Both the position numbers and the translations under genes were made by a program. Below the pieces are notes generated by a model. It made no database searches and was not told where the DNA came from. It saw only the letters and a program-made list of their open reading frames with translations. A stretch of 64,000 nt of DNA. It comes from Turbatrix aceti (taxonomy: Eukaryota > Nematoda > Chromadorea > Rhabditida > Panagrolaimidae). The stretch is taken from positions 9,055,547 through 9,119,546 of the forward strand of contig OZ017767.1 of the NCBI GenBank assembly GCA_963969345.1, in the 5' to 3' direction. Within the stretch, counting starts at the first letter, position 1. Each line of letters starts with the position of its first letter. Below, one piece after another: positions 1 to 10,656 of the stretch.

Positions 1-180
1 TTTAGGTCCCTCAATATTGATTCACAAGTAGAGGTGGGGTTGCCAATAGTACAATATCATCCGCGTAGGCCAGGTAACTTAGGAAAGAATCTTGAACAAC
101 AAAATGGTGACCGAGAAAAATAATTTTTCTGGAACCACTCCTGCCGTTGCAATGGTGTTGCTGCGCCTGGGGCAGCCCTC
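1..180 (-). mobile_element. LINE reverse-transcriptase fragment, inverted copy
   Basis: The reverse complement aligns base for base with the plus-strand fragment at 1400-1565, including the stretch coding for the RT active-site motif YADDIVLLA. Relative to that copy the reading frame is shifted and ends in a stop shortly after the motif, so it is a dead fragment. It runs off the left edge of the window. The family is a non-LTR retrotransposon; two tail fragments at 31.5 and 50.4 kb are probably of the same broad type. Confidence 0.75.
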
Positions 181-468
181 GTATGTCTTCTGGCGACGGG
201 CAGCGCGTTTTATCAAAGGGAAAAGATTTTTACAAAGAGAAAAATTTAAAAATCTTGTTATTTCTTTAGTTCATCTTTATTCGTTGCTCAATGCATTTTT
301 GGTCTGTTTTGAAACGGTTATACTTAAAATGAAGGAGTGAAAAACAACGAATGGGGGGACGGTAGCGACAATAATGGAAGTTTATCCTCGCTATTACAAA
401 TCAGGATCAAAGAATCAGGGTTACACATCGCCGTAGCGATAAAGAGGAGGGCTGCTTTGATCTTCGGA

Positions 469-864
469 TTATTCGTCGTCTTCATCATCGTCATCATCGG
501 CGTCATCGTTATCGTCATCATCGTCATCATCGGCGTCATCGGCGTCATCAGCGTCATCGGCGTCATCAGCGTCATCGGCATCATCGTCATCATCGGCGTC
601 ATCGGCATCATCGGCATCATCGTCATCGTCGTCATCATCATCGTCATCATCGTCAGCATCATCGTCATCATCATCATCGTCATCATCATCATCGTCATCA
701 TCATCGGCATCATCATCGGCATCATTGAAATAGTCGCCACCATCGTCGTTTTCGGCATCTTCGAGAGCTTTGAGAGCGTTGTTGAAACGTTTATTGAGGC
801 GAGAGCATGAATATCCCCGCACGAGGGCAAGAAGGCACAGAAGCAGGATGATGAAAACCCTCAT
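469..864 (-). CDS. Secreted poly-aspartate (Asp/Ala-rich) protein
   Basis: A 131-codon single-exon frame starts at an ATG at 864. Residues 1-17 form a signal peptide (MRVFIILLLCLLALVRG), followed by about 25 ordinary residues (YSCSRLNKRF...) and then about 85 residues that are almost only Asp with regular Ala interruptions (DDADD units), ending DDEDDE. The acidic tract is coded by GAY repeats, seen on the plus strand as ATC/GTC triplets. Very acidic secreted proteins can bind calcium or basic partners, but no function can be assigned. The triplet tract should be length-variable. The signal peptide and the frame surviving the whole repeat support a real gene; the Met-rich and Val/Ile-rich frames over the same DNA are shadows. 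Confidence 0.65.
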   Translation of the reverse strand: MRVFIILLLCLLALVRGYSCSRLNKRFNNALKALEDAENDDGGDYFNDADDDADDDDDDDDDDDDDDDDADDDDDDDDDDDDDADDADDADDDDDADDADDADDADDADDADDDDDDDNDDADDDDDEDDE

Positions 865-1399
865 GGTTACGGTAAATCAGTGAGTCGGAAGAAGAGTGTA
901 CTTTGACAAAAAATAGGATATTTGTGGATGTGTCAAGAACGCTTTTATGCACGAACGAAAACTAATTATTCAGATTAAAAATAAGTTTTTGAAAACAAAA
1001 TTAAATTTTCCACTTGCAATGTATTTTTCCTACGCAATTATTCAGAAAGTTTTCTTGACAGTTTAATATTCTTTTGTGTGGTGTGAATTCTTCCTACGCA
1101 ACCACTCAACCACCTTTACGCGCTTGAAAGCTTTCCGCAGGTGAAAGTGGGCTCTATGATACTGTTCCTTTTTTGCCCCTCCCCTTTCCCTCCAAACCAT
1201 GTACGGCGAGTATGCAATCATTTCTTTGATTTGGGATATCGGGTGTTTCAAAATCTCCCCCTCTCATTACTTTTACACGGTGAACGCAGTGAGTAGCTCG
1301 CGGCGGCTATCGCGAAGTTGATTTATTTTATCACTGTGCTTTTTTTTGCGCCAAAAATCCAAAAAAAATTTTTTTCGCCCGATCGCAAGGGCTCATGGT
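865..1399. other. Gene-free stretch between LINE fragments
   Basis: AT-rich upstream region of the poly-Asp gene. No TATA box, RNA gene or convincing reading frame is seen. A minus-strand 62-codon frame at 1063-1251 has no family resemblance and no splice context. Confidence 0.5.
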
Positions 1400-1575
1400 T
1401 TTGCCTGTACAACACCTCCACACCATTGCAACAACAGGAGTGGGTCCAGAAAAATTCTCTTTTGTTGTTCAAAGTTACCTGGTCTATGCCGATGATATTG
1501 TATTACTGGCAACCAACGCTTCTACTTGTGAATCAATATTGAGGGACCTGGCTGACGAAGCTCTCGTAGTTAACC
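1400..1575 (+). mobile_element. LINE reverse-transcriptase fragment
   Basis: The frame contains the RT palm motif YADDIVLLA followed by STCESILRDLADEALVVNL, the usual order in non-LTR retrotransposon RTs, where the YADD box is followed by a DLA-x-L helix. It is 5' and 3' truncated and then runs into unrelated sequence and a stop. With the copy at 1-180 it forms an inverted pair about 1.2 kb apart around the poly-Asp gene. Confidence 0.8.
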
Positions 1576-1619
1576 TCTTCTCAATTTCTTGACGATTAAA
1601 AATTTCTGAAAGGGTAGAA

Positions 1620-1725
1620 TGGCTACATGTTGCTTTTGCTCTCATGAAAGGAAAGTCAACGGAAGACTATCGGACTGTCTTCGAAGACATCAAGAGATAC
1701 ACTGTATCGGAGTTCTGTCACTGAT
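1620..1725 (+). pseudogene. Possible MULE transposase remnant
   Basis: An open frame reading WLHVAFALMKGKSTEDYRTV, then FEDIKRY, resembles the stretch of MULE transposases with the pattern pLxxALmpxKtxxxYxxvFxxik. It ends at a TGA after about 35 codons. This is a family-pattern match made by eye and the fragment is short. A MULE-type 9-bp target duplication is present elsewhere in the window (4105-6022), which makes the assignment plausible. Confidence 0.4.
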
Positions 1726-2325
1726 GCCTCGAAATACCATGTTGTAGCCTTGAAATACCACGTTGATTGGCCGAAATACCCTGCGGTCCATGCGTCCAGT
1801 AGAGAAGAGGCCGGGTTCGTAGAACAGCAGATGCACCCGAAATTACACCCGCTTCTCGGCCGATGCACCAGAAGTGTGGGAGTGTACTACCTTGGCCTTT
1901 GGTAGTAAACCCAGTGACTTCACCCCGAAATGAGTCGCCGACTCCGAATGATAAGAAGAGTTTATTAGCGACCTCAAACTTAGGTAATTTATACTTATTG
2001 ATAACCCAATAACGCGTTACGCGACAAAGAAATAACAACAAGGCAAATGGGAGAATCATGGGGACAAAAAATGGGAGACAAATATAGGGACACAACCATG
2101 ACCGAAGCTAACCGCCATCCGATAATCAACACGTACATGCGCCGGACATCGGCCTACGCCTGCGCCGGACAGTTTTTCCTCCCCAATGTTATCGCCACTG
2201 TTCTCGAAAATATTGAAAATAAATTGCGTCGTTGTTGTTTTGTATTGATAGTATTGGATTCTTTGATTTGAATACTCTATTATAAAACAATTTTGTGTAT
2301 GATTGTATAAAAATATGTAGATAAC
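1726..2325. other. Gene-free, repeat-like stretch
   Basis: From about 1726 to 2160 base composition is unusually GC-rich for the window and looks like transposon debris, with repeated GAAATACC words near 1730-1790. From 2170 onward it resembles the sequence 3' of the other Sra-type receptors (see 4013-4104 and 7621-7720), including a shared GATATTGAAAATAAATT-like word. Confidence 0.4.
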
Positions 2326-3519
2326 TTACAATTGACGATATACTTTGTTGCAAAGGAGGACAACAAATGGTTCAATGCCAACTTTAAAAGCCGCAAAAAT
2401 ATCCAGAGCTCCCGTGCAGATTGTAAAAGAATGCGGATCCCTAAAAAATTGAAAAGATCAATGGAACACTAAAACAAAATTAAAAAATGGGCTTTTTTTG
2501 GTCCATTGAGGCAAAGAAAAGCACACAATTATAAAATTAACCAACTTGAATAAAAATTTCTGAAAGATCAACAATAGTGCCGTGTGCATGATTAAGGAAG
2601 TTACGCCATGGAATCCGACAGTTGCAATCATCATTTTGGTAACCGTAATGTTTTCTTTGCGTTGAAATTTCTCACTCAGTGTTGCGTATTTTTTATCATT
2701 GTTTTGCTGTTTTTTATTAATCAGCCATAAAAATGCAAACCCCTAAAAAAAATTATTCAACATTGTTCAAAGTTTTTGAAAATCTTACAAAAACAATAAT
2801 GGTATCAATTATGGTGTAAATAATAAAAAGTAAAATATAGTCTGTACCCCGTCGTGTAAAGGATATGCAACTGGTAATAATTGGTTGTATCCACTGAAAA
2901 TAACACGAATACTAGAAACTTTTTATGGCGGCAAAAAACATACAGGTGTGGTTAATAAAACCATATTCAGCGAAAGAAGATGAGATTGTTCGTAACTCTC
3001 GACAAATATCGTACTTAAAACTCTTTCAACAAATATTACAAACGCATTGTTCGACGGGAATGACAGCATTTGATGGGATATGTTCAATGCAGGTAAACTG
3101 TACCAGTCATGCATGTAAATGTTATAGAAACCAGCAAATAGTCTGTAAGTTAAAGACAAAACACTGCAAAACATTAGATACGGAAAATTTTGGTTACCGT
3201 ATAATGAGAAAAACTTCTGATGCGATGCAATCATTTAGCAGCATGAGTTTTGAAACTTGAATTCTGATTTAGGTAATGTACCATAAAATACCTACCTTAT
3301 TGTAAGGAATATCTCTGAAGCAATGCATTCATTGAACAGAGTTAATCGTAGATTTTGGTGAAAAATTTTCACTTTGTAAACAAAAATAAATTTTATAGCT
3401 GATAAAACTACGCCAATCGTAAGGAATAACATTTGTACGTAAGATAAAATGTGATTTGTCAGATTGACTTCCTTTATGAATTTTATTTCGTCTAAAAAAT
3501 TTATCGTAGTCGCGTTCAT
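2326..3519 (-). CDS. Sra-superfamily (Srab/Sre-like) 7TM chemoreceptor, copy A
   Basis: Five exons on the minus strand: 3519-3296, 3142-2944, 2893-2789, 2742-2546 and 2440-2326, with GT/AG borders and matching phases, giving 840 nt (279 residues, stop TAA). Seven hydrophobic segments fit a chemoreceptor. Family marks seen: FHQNLRLTLFNE at the end of TM1/TM2, the ERxLST...SYE motif after TM3, LSEKFQRKENITVTKMM before TM6, and PFVVLLCNKVYR at the C-end. These are typical of the nematode Sra/Srab/Srb/Sre receptors of chemosensory neurons. Exon sizes 199, 197 and 115 match copy B exactly. No frameshift was found, so it looks intact. Confidence 0.82.
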
Positions 3520-4104
3520 GGTAATGTCGTGACACCGGAGTAAACTAATATTAATTACTGAGTATTTTTAATATTTGTCACTAAAATTATTGTGTATGTT
3601 CTTTTATTGCATTTTATTGTACTAACAACCACAGTAACAAAAAAATGTGCAATATTGGTTGGCACATGAAAAATACCTCTGGGATACAATTAATTAGGCA
3701 GCCGTTGACAATGAAAAATTTTTCAGACCGCACGAATAGACAATTTTTTTGAAGACTATATCAAGGTGTTGCTCATACAAGTGTTACTCTATTTGTTTTT
3801 TGACATAAAACAATTCCCTGTTTTTGGGCAATATTTTCTATGAAAGGATTCATTCCCTTGCGACCAAATTATGACCTCAGTACGATCAAAGTACTAACAC
3901 ATTAGAATGTGTACTAACAACTTTCGGTAATAAAGCATCCAATATGGAATTTTGATGCGTTGTTGGCAACGAAACGTTTTCGTTGACAATGGTCGCAATC
4001 GGTTCCTATTTCCACTGTTCATGAAGATATTGAAAATAAATTTTGTCAGCATTGCAGCGGGGGATAGTTGTCTGTATCTTTGATTTGAACATTCTGAAAC
4101 ACGT
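3520..4104. other. Intergenic DNA between receptor copies A and B
   Basis: No gene is seen. The last 100 bp before the transposon (4013-4104) are similar to 7621-7720 downstream of copy C, so the receptors and their flanks were duplicated together as units. Confidence 0.5.
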
Positions 4105-4113
4105 ATGTAGTAC

Positions 4114-6013
4114 GGTAAAGGGTCAGACCGGTTTGGCGCATGGCACACCCAATGGTTAAGCATAGGACGCTCTCGATGTCTGACTCTCTTCAGCGCTCTC
4201 TGGTCCCTCACTGATTTCTTTTCGTTCAGCGCGCGTCGCTCTCATGAAGAGAGATTTTCCCGCTGCCCGAGCGCGCTGGTCGAATTAGTTGCAAAAAAAG
4301 GAATTTTGGGCCAAATTTGGAAATTTTTACTTTTTCAAATTAGATTTGTAATTAGAATAATATTTGAAGCATTTTGATGTGTTTTTCAGAATTGTGGGAC
4401 AATTTTTGATCAAAATCGAGTAGGGTTCGGGAGAAAAAATCCACGGATCTTCGAAATGTCGATAGAAAGCTGAAAATTTCAGGGTAGACTAAAAACAAAA
4501 TTTCCTTTCGAATGGCTTACTCAGTTTTTTGATATCGAATCGATAAATGTCCGAAAAAACGGTTTTTTTCGGAAATTTGAAAAATTCGGAACTTTTTAGA
4601 ACTTTGATCGAAACGTGAATATCACCATTCGAAAGAGCAGTATCTTTTTTATCTACTGTGAAATTTTCACTGACTTACCGTATCCCTGGGGCATACGGTA
4701 GCGATTCTCCCGAACCATACTTGTTCAAACGCCTGAGGCTATGAGGTAAAGCGCTGCAGAACAAAGTGAGATAAAACATCTTGTAAGAAATTTTTCGGCC
4801 GACAAAATCGTGTAACTCCTGAATTTGTATCTATTTTTTTGGCTTCGCGATTTTAATTCGCGCAACATACACTCATTTTTGGTACCAATTTTCCGACAAT
4901 CGAGATCGAAAAAGTGGGGTATGGGAGAAAAATCGCCGTCAAGCGAGTTTTAGAGTGTTATGGCATGAATCTCGACCCAAGACGTAAAAAACCCTGTAGA
5001 ATTCAAAAATTTTATTATTTTGTTTTTAAAGGTTCGAAAAAGTTCCAAAAAATGCTTTTTTTTCGAAAATTCGAACTTTTAGGAATTTTTCGGTCGAAAT
5101 TGAAAAAAATGAATATCATCACCGAATTTAGAATTCATTTTTACTCCTATACTGAAATTTTCAGCAATATTGCTTTCAAACTGAACGAATGCCGATTTTT
5201 CCCCCAGACCCCACTTTTTCGATTTCAATTTTTGGAAAATTGGTACCAAAAATGAGTGTATGTTGCGCGAATTAATCTGGTGAAGCCAAAAAAATAGATA
5301 GAAATTCAGGAGTTACACGGTTTTGTCGGCCGAAAAATTTCTTACAAGATGTTTTATCTCACTTTGTTCTGCAGCGCTCTACCTCATAGCCTCAGGCGTT
5401 TGAACAAGTATGGTTCGGGAGAATCGCTACCGTATGCCCCAGGGATACGGTAAGTCTGTGAAAATTTCACAGTAGATAAAAAAGATATTGCTCTTTCGAT
5501 TGGTGATATTCATTTTTTGATCAAAGTTCTAAAAAGTTCCGAATTTTTCAAATTTCCGAAAAAAACCGTTTTTTCGGACATTTATCGATTCGATATCAAA
5601 AAACTGAGTAAGCCATTCGAAAGGAAATTTTGTTTTTAGTCTACCCTGAAATTTTCAGCTTTCTATCGACATTTCGGAGATCCGTGGATTTTTTCTACCG
5701 TACCCTACTCGATTTTGTTCAAAAATTGTCCCACAATTCCAAAAAACACATCAAAATGCTTCAAATATTATTATAATTACAAATCTAATTCGAAAAAATA
5801 AAAATTTCCAAATTTGGCCCGAAATTCCTTTTTTTGCAACTAATTCGACCAGCGCGCTCGGGCAGCGGGAGAATCTCTCTTCATGAGAGCGACGCGCGCT
5901 GAACGAAGAAAAACCAGTGAGGGACCAGGGAAAGCAGGATAGCCCAGACAGCCGGCGCGTCCTATGCTTAACCATTGGGTGTGCCATGCGCCAAACCGGT
6001 CTGACCCTTTACC
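4114..6013. mobile_element. Foldback (MULE-like) non-autonomous transposon with 9-bp TSD
   Basis: A 1,900-bp element whose ends are inverted repeats: it begins GGTAAAGGGTCAGACCGG and ends with the reverse complement. The inverted arms extend roughly 820 bp on each side (about 4114-4940 and 5190-6013) with high identity, leaving only about 250 bp of centre. It is flanked by a perfect 9-bp direct repeat ATGTAGTAC at 4105-4113 and 6014-6022. Long terminal inverted repeats plus 9-bp duplications are typical of Mutator-like elements. No transposase is encoded; the frames inside (for example minus 3894-4211 and 5751-5987) are shadows of the arms. It inserted about 40 bp beyond the stop codon of receptor copy B, in its likely 3' UTR. 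Confidence 0.88.
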
Positions 6014-6060
6014 ATGTAGTACATATATCGTTTTAAAGTATATCTACAGACAAATAAAAC

Positions 6061-7118
6061 TTACAGTTTTCTGTATTCTGTATTGCAAAAGAGAATAATA
6101 AATGGTTCGATACCAACTTTGAAGGCCGCAAAAGCATCAAGATATCCAGTGCTGATCACAAAAGAATATGGATCCCTGAATATACATACATACTATAAAA
6201 TTAATGAAGTATAAAAAATTTCTAACTTTGGTAAAAAATTCTTAAAAATCAATATCACTGCTAAGTGGATGATTAAGGAAGTTACGCCGTGAAACCCGAC
6301 GGTCGCGATCATCATTTTTGTCACCGTAATGTTTTCAAGGCGTTGGAATTTTTCACTCAGGGTTCCGTGCTTTTGAGCACGGTGATGCTGTTTTTTGTTG
6401 ATCAAACACAAGAAAGCAAATCCCTAAAAAAATAAAATTCATCAAAAAAATTATTGAAATAACGTACCACAACAATTGATATGTCTAATAATGTGTAGAT
6501 AATCAGAAACGTATATATATTAAAAAATTTTGACGGTGCAAAATAAGTTGCAAATGGTTGTATCCACTAAAAATTACTGTATTTTGTTATAATTAAACAT
6601 TTTGGTTTTTAAACTCTACCGGTGCAATTAGTAGAATTATGTTTAACCATGTATGATGAGTTGTTTCGTAGCTCTGTACAAGAAATGTACTTAAAGTTCT
6701 TTCGACGAACATGACGACACCATTGCTGGTAGGAAAAGATTGAATATGATGTGATATTGATTCTATGCTTAATTCGTGCCAGTCGTTTGTGTAAAGGTAG
6801 TAGCAACCGGTAATGAGTCTGTAAAAGAAAAAGTATTGCAATATAAAAACGGAAAAAAATTATTTTTAGGTTTTTGGTTAGTTTCCAAAAACTCCAAAAA
6901 CGCTACCTTATTGTGAGAAAAATTTCCGAAGCAATGCATTCATTGAGCAGTGTTAACCTTAGTGTTTGGTGAAAAACCTTCGCTTTGTAAATATAAAAGA
7001 ATTGCACAACCGACAAAGCAATACCAATTATCGCGAATAGCATTTCTGTATAATGTAAAATACGGTGGGTCATATTAACTTCTTTTATGTTTATTATTTG
7101 ATCAATAAAATCACTCAT
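6061..7118 (-). CDS. Sra-superfamily (Srab/Sre-like) 7TM chemoreceptor, copy B
   Basis: Five exons on the minus strand: 7118-6907, 6818-6620, 6566-6468, 6423-6227 and 6175-6061, total 822 nt (273 residues, stop TAA). The start is the ATG of MSDFIDQI; the open frame extends 9 codons further up but only to a TTG. Marks: FHQTLRLTLLNE, ERTLSTFLVQSYE, LSEKFQRLENITVTKMM and a DPYSF...PFIILFCNTEYR end. The exon 4 donor is AA/GTTAG in phase 2, shared in position with copies A and C. The gene is intact, but its polyadenylation region may be altered by the transposon inserted 39 bp downstream of the stop. Confidence 0.82.
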
Positions 7119-7738
7119 TCTTAGTTCGGACAGAAAAGCCACCAAGTAATATTTATAATAAATATGTGTAAAACGGGAAGAATGTTATGTAGTGACACCT
7201 GTGATTATCTTATCAAAAATATTATGGTTCCTAAAAATATTGTATGCGTAAAAGCTAACTCATCGGAGACTCTAACATAAGGGACTAATAACCACAAAAA
7301 CAAAAAAATATTCAAAAGATGAACGTTGTTTGTACAATTCGTGCTAACGAAGGATTCACTTTGTTATATCTAAATTGTTCTAAAGAAATTGAACTTGATG
7401 TTTTCATTTATGTGAAGTACAGACAGCAATTACATAATGTTTAAATACATGGCAGCATAATCACCTTGCTGATTATGTATCTGACAAAGAGTGATAAATA
7501 ATTATTATAGGTACATGCGTATGGTCCTTCGCCTCGTTAGTAACCCTGACATTTGACGCAAACCTCTGCATCTTTTTTTCATTTTATCAAAATGAAATAT
7601 GGTTACTTCCACTGGTTACGAAGATATTGAAAATAAATTTTATCCGCATTACAACGTGGAATAGTTGTTTTTATCTTTGTATTGAACATTCTAAAATAAA
7701 TATTATGTTGTAATGTTTATAAAAGAAAATAAATTTAT
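7119..7738. other. Intergenic DNA between receptor copies B and C
   Basis: AT-rich. It includes the segment 7621-7720 that is duplicated at 4013-4104. No gene or RNA is seen. Confidence 0.5.
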
Positions 7739-8773
7739 TCACAGTCTACGGTATTCGGTATTGCAAAGCAAAACTACGAAAGGTTCAACGCCAACTTTGA
7801 AAGCAGCAAATATATCTAGATATCCGGTGCTTATAACAAAAGAATATGGATCTCTAAAAATATCGTTAAATTAATCAAGCAGAAATAAAGCTGACCGACT
7901 TCATCATAAACAAATTATAGATCACTTGCACTGCTACGTGCATGATTAAGGAAGTAATGCCGTGAAATCCCGCAGTTGCAATCATCATTTTGGTTACAGT
8001 AATATTTTCCAAGCGTTGAAATTTTTCACTCAAAGTTGCGTGTTTTTTATCACATCGTTGTTGCTTTTTGTTGATCAAACATAGAAAAGCGAATCCCTTA
8101 ACAGATTTTATGGTTATATAAAATTTATGTAAAAATAACTTACAGTAACAATTGCAATGTCTAACACCGTGTAAATAATAAGAAACGTATATAAATTAAA
8201 AAATCCTTTTGGAAGAAGTAGAGTGACTACAGGTTGTATCCACTAAAAATTAAATACTATAAAATTATAAAATACCAACAAACAAAACTTTACCGGCGCA
8301 ATAATCAAAATCATGTTTAACCAAATATGATGAGTTTTTTCGTAATTGTGAACGAAAAACGTACTTAATGCTCTTTCCATAAACATAACAATGCCATTGC
8401 TGGTAGTAAATGATTGAATATGATGGGATATTGATTCTACCCGTAATCCGTGCCAATCATTTGTGTATAGGTAGTAACATCCGGTAAACAGTCTGTAACC
8501 GCACACAAAGATATAATTTTTACGTTTTATTATGATATAGAAAAATTACCTAATTATAAGAAAAATTTTCGAAGCAATACATTCATTGAGCAGCGTTAAC
8601 CTTAGAGTTAAGTGAAAAACTTTAACTTTATAAATATAAAGAAACTTGACAATTGACAAAATAATACCAATGATTGCGATTAGCATTTCTACAAAATGCA
8701 AAATACGATGGGTTGCATTAACTTCTTTAATGCCTATGGTTTGTTGAATAAAGTTATCCGTATTTGGGTTCAT
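7739..8773 (-). CDS. Sra-superfamily (Srab/Sre-like) 7TM chemoreceptor, copy C
   Basis: Five exons on the minus strand: 8773-8550, 8492-8294, 8242-8144, 8096-7912 and 7853-7739, total 822 nt (273 residues, stop TGA). It carries the same family marks as copies A and B: FHLTLRLTLLNE, ERALSTFFVHNYE, LSEKFQRLENITVTKMM, DPYSFVISTG and a LCNTEYRRL end. Exon 4 is 12 nt shorter than in A and B because the usual donor is replaced by a TT/GTTTAT donor further upstream, still in phase 2; this is the least certain splice site. All seven membrane segments remain. It lies head-to-tail with copies A and B. Confidence 0.8.
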
Positions 8774-9479
8774 GAAGAAGAATAATAAATGCGCAATTTA
8801 CAGAATAATGAAAGTAAAATAAGTATTTAGAACGAGTCTTATAGCAGTACAAGTTATGTTATCCTAATAACCGACTATCAATATTGTAAAAAAATGTTGT
8901 ATGCGTCAAGAATAACTCATCGAAGATTTTAAGAGACTAATAATCACCAAAAAAGAAAAAAATTCAAAAAAAGAGGAACGTTGTTTGCAAAATTTTTGCT
9001 AACGACTCCCCATGACCAAATTGTGTTTTTAGATTAATATGCAATTACATAATTTGAGTACAGTAATTGCGTAATAGTATCAAATATTTTATAAACATAT
9101 GGAATATAATGATGTTTATAGAATGTTTGATTTTTTTTCGACTGAACTTAATAAGAATGTTTGATTTTATTTTCGACCGACTGAACTTGATAAAAATGTT
9201 TGTTTTGTTTTCGACCGACTGAACTTTATAAAGTGTGAATAAAACAGTCACTATCGATATTGTATAATTGTTTGTTAGAAAACGTGCAAAAAATTTTGAT
9301 ATCGGCGGTTTTAATGCAACACAATATTTCGATATTTATGCATACATAGCGTTTGCAGCACAATCAATGCTCACGTGACCGATCTCGAAATTGAAGAAAC
9401 ATAAATAACTTGATGATTTCTCCCTTTTTTCATACTGCTGTTGAAAATTTGGCAGTTCTCACGTCAACACACCTGTAAA
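8774..9479. other. Intergenic stretch upstream of copy C and the zinc-ribbon gene
   Basis: This is the shared divergent promoter region of copy C (minus) and the gene at 9480 (plus). Apart from the tandem repeat at 9121-9231 nothing specific is seen. Confidence 0.4.
9121..9231. repeat. Short tandem repeat, three imperfect copies of about 36 bp
   Basis: Three successive units each contain ATGTTTG, a T-rich run, a TTTCGAC...CTGAACTT core and ATAA. The second and third units carry an extra CCGA in the core. Confidence 0.7.
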
Positions 9480-10656
9480 ATGTCGTTCTTGTCTGACCCT
9501 TTACAAACCGTTGATGCTGCTATCCAAAAACTTCATAGTAAGTTTTTGTTATAATCACAAAAACTCTTAAAATTATGTAAACACAGTATTTCAAAAGTTT
9601 TATTTTCAAAGGTTTTTAAAGGTTTAAAAAAAAATCTTTTGTATATTATTATTTTTAGACCAAATTGCAACTACCACGAATTCGGACATACAATCGACTC
9701 TAAATGAAAAACTCAACGAAATGAAAATTCTTCAAGAACTGATGGTAGCATATAACCAGGAAGTAGTCGGTGAACAGATCACCGGGTTACCAGATAAAAA
9801 ATATTTTAAGACGCTCCACGAAATAACCTATTCGGAAAATTCAACTTCATCCGTGGATGAAACGAATGCATCTTTACTGTCCGAAACCCATCTTACACCT
9901 GAACAATTAGCCATACAAGCTAAAAAAATTCAAAGAACGATTGAAACGGTAAATAAGTACATGAAAAAATTTAACAAAGACTACCCCGCTACAAATTGGT
10001 ACAACTTTTGTGAAGCCGCAGCCTGCTCATTTTTTGGAAAATATACGTTTCCGGTCACAGAAAAGGATATCAATGATATGGCAGCTTTTTTATTTGCGAG
10101 AACTGGCATGGATAACAGTGTTCAACTTTTGTCGCTAGCGGACGTCGATCGCGTCATCCATGAAAGCCAGTTGAACCGAGAAGCTTTTATCGTTCTCGAC
10201 ACTTCGCTGCAGGTGATCCTGACCAATGTTTCAATCTTTACGGTTTATGGATTTTATATGCTGATTTACGATGTTCAAACGGGCTTTTTTGCTCCTGTTT
10301 CACGGCGTATAAAAAACGGAACTTTTAAAATCGACTTTGTTCCAAGTTTTTTCAGTTATTTTTATCAAACGAAAGAAGTGAATGTTCATCTTAGCCATTT
10401 TTGCCGCCGGTGCATTCACTTTTTGCCAATTTTACACGAATGCCAGCCGCATTGTCCCATCTGTTTGCGCCCCGGCGACTCTGAAAACATTGGTTGCCTG
10501 AAAAGAGCTCCAGATGCAAAACCATGGATTTGTTCAACGTGCAACGCATTTTGCCAAAGCAAGCAGTGTTTCGAGGCTCATTTAAAAATCTGTCCTCGAC
10601 CCTGTGCCAAACTTGGCGACGATATTGTCGAGATGATTGAAAGTTTTAAATTGTAA
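9480..10656 (+). CDS. Helical protein with C-terminal Cys/His zinc-binding region
   Basis: Two exons, 9480-9537 and 9659-10656 (phase 1), give 351 residues from the ATG of MSFLSDPLQ. The N-terminal third is helical and charged, with a likely coiled coil around TLNEKLNEMKILQELMVAY and QAKKIQRTIETVNKYMKKF. Near residues 245-335 there is a Cys/His-rich region: CRRC, then HECQPHCPIC, then WICSTC, then CFEAHLKICPRPC, enough ligands for two or more zinc sites. The spacing resembles zinc-binding segments in the N-terminal part of protein-primed DNA polymerases of Polinton/Maverick elements, but no polymerase motifs follow, so this is only a resemblance. There is no signal peptide or membrane segment. 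The function is not recognised. Confidence 0.75.

Noticed and set aside
337..810. Val/Ile-rich and Met/Pro-rich frames over the triplet tract
   Set aside because: They are shadows of the GAY repeat of the poly-Asp gene, without signal peptide or conserved start.
3894..4211. Minus-strand frame of 105 codons
   Set aside because: Runs across the border of the foldback transposon, so it joins unrelated sequences.
6907..7145. Nine-codon N-terminal extension of receptor copy B
   Set aside because: The extension begins at TTG; the ATG at 7118 matches the start position of copies A and C.
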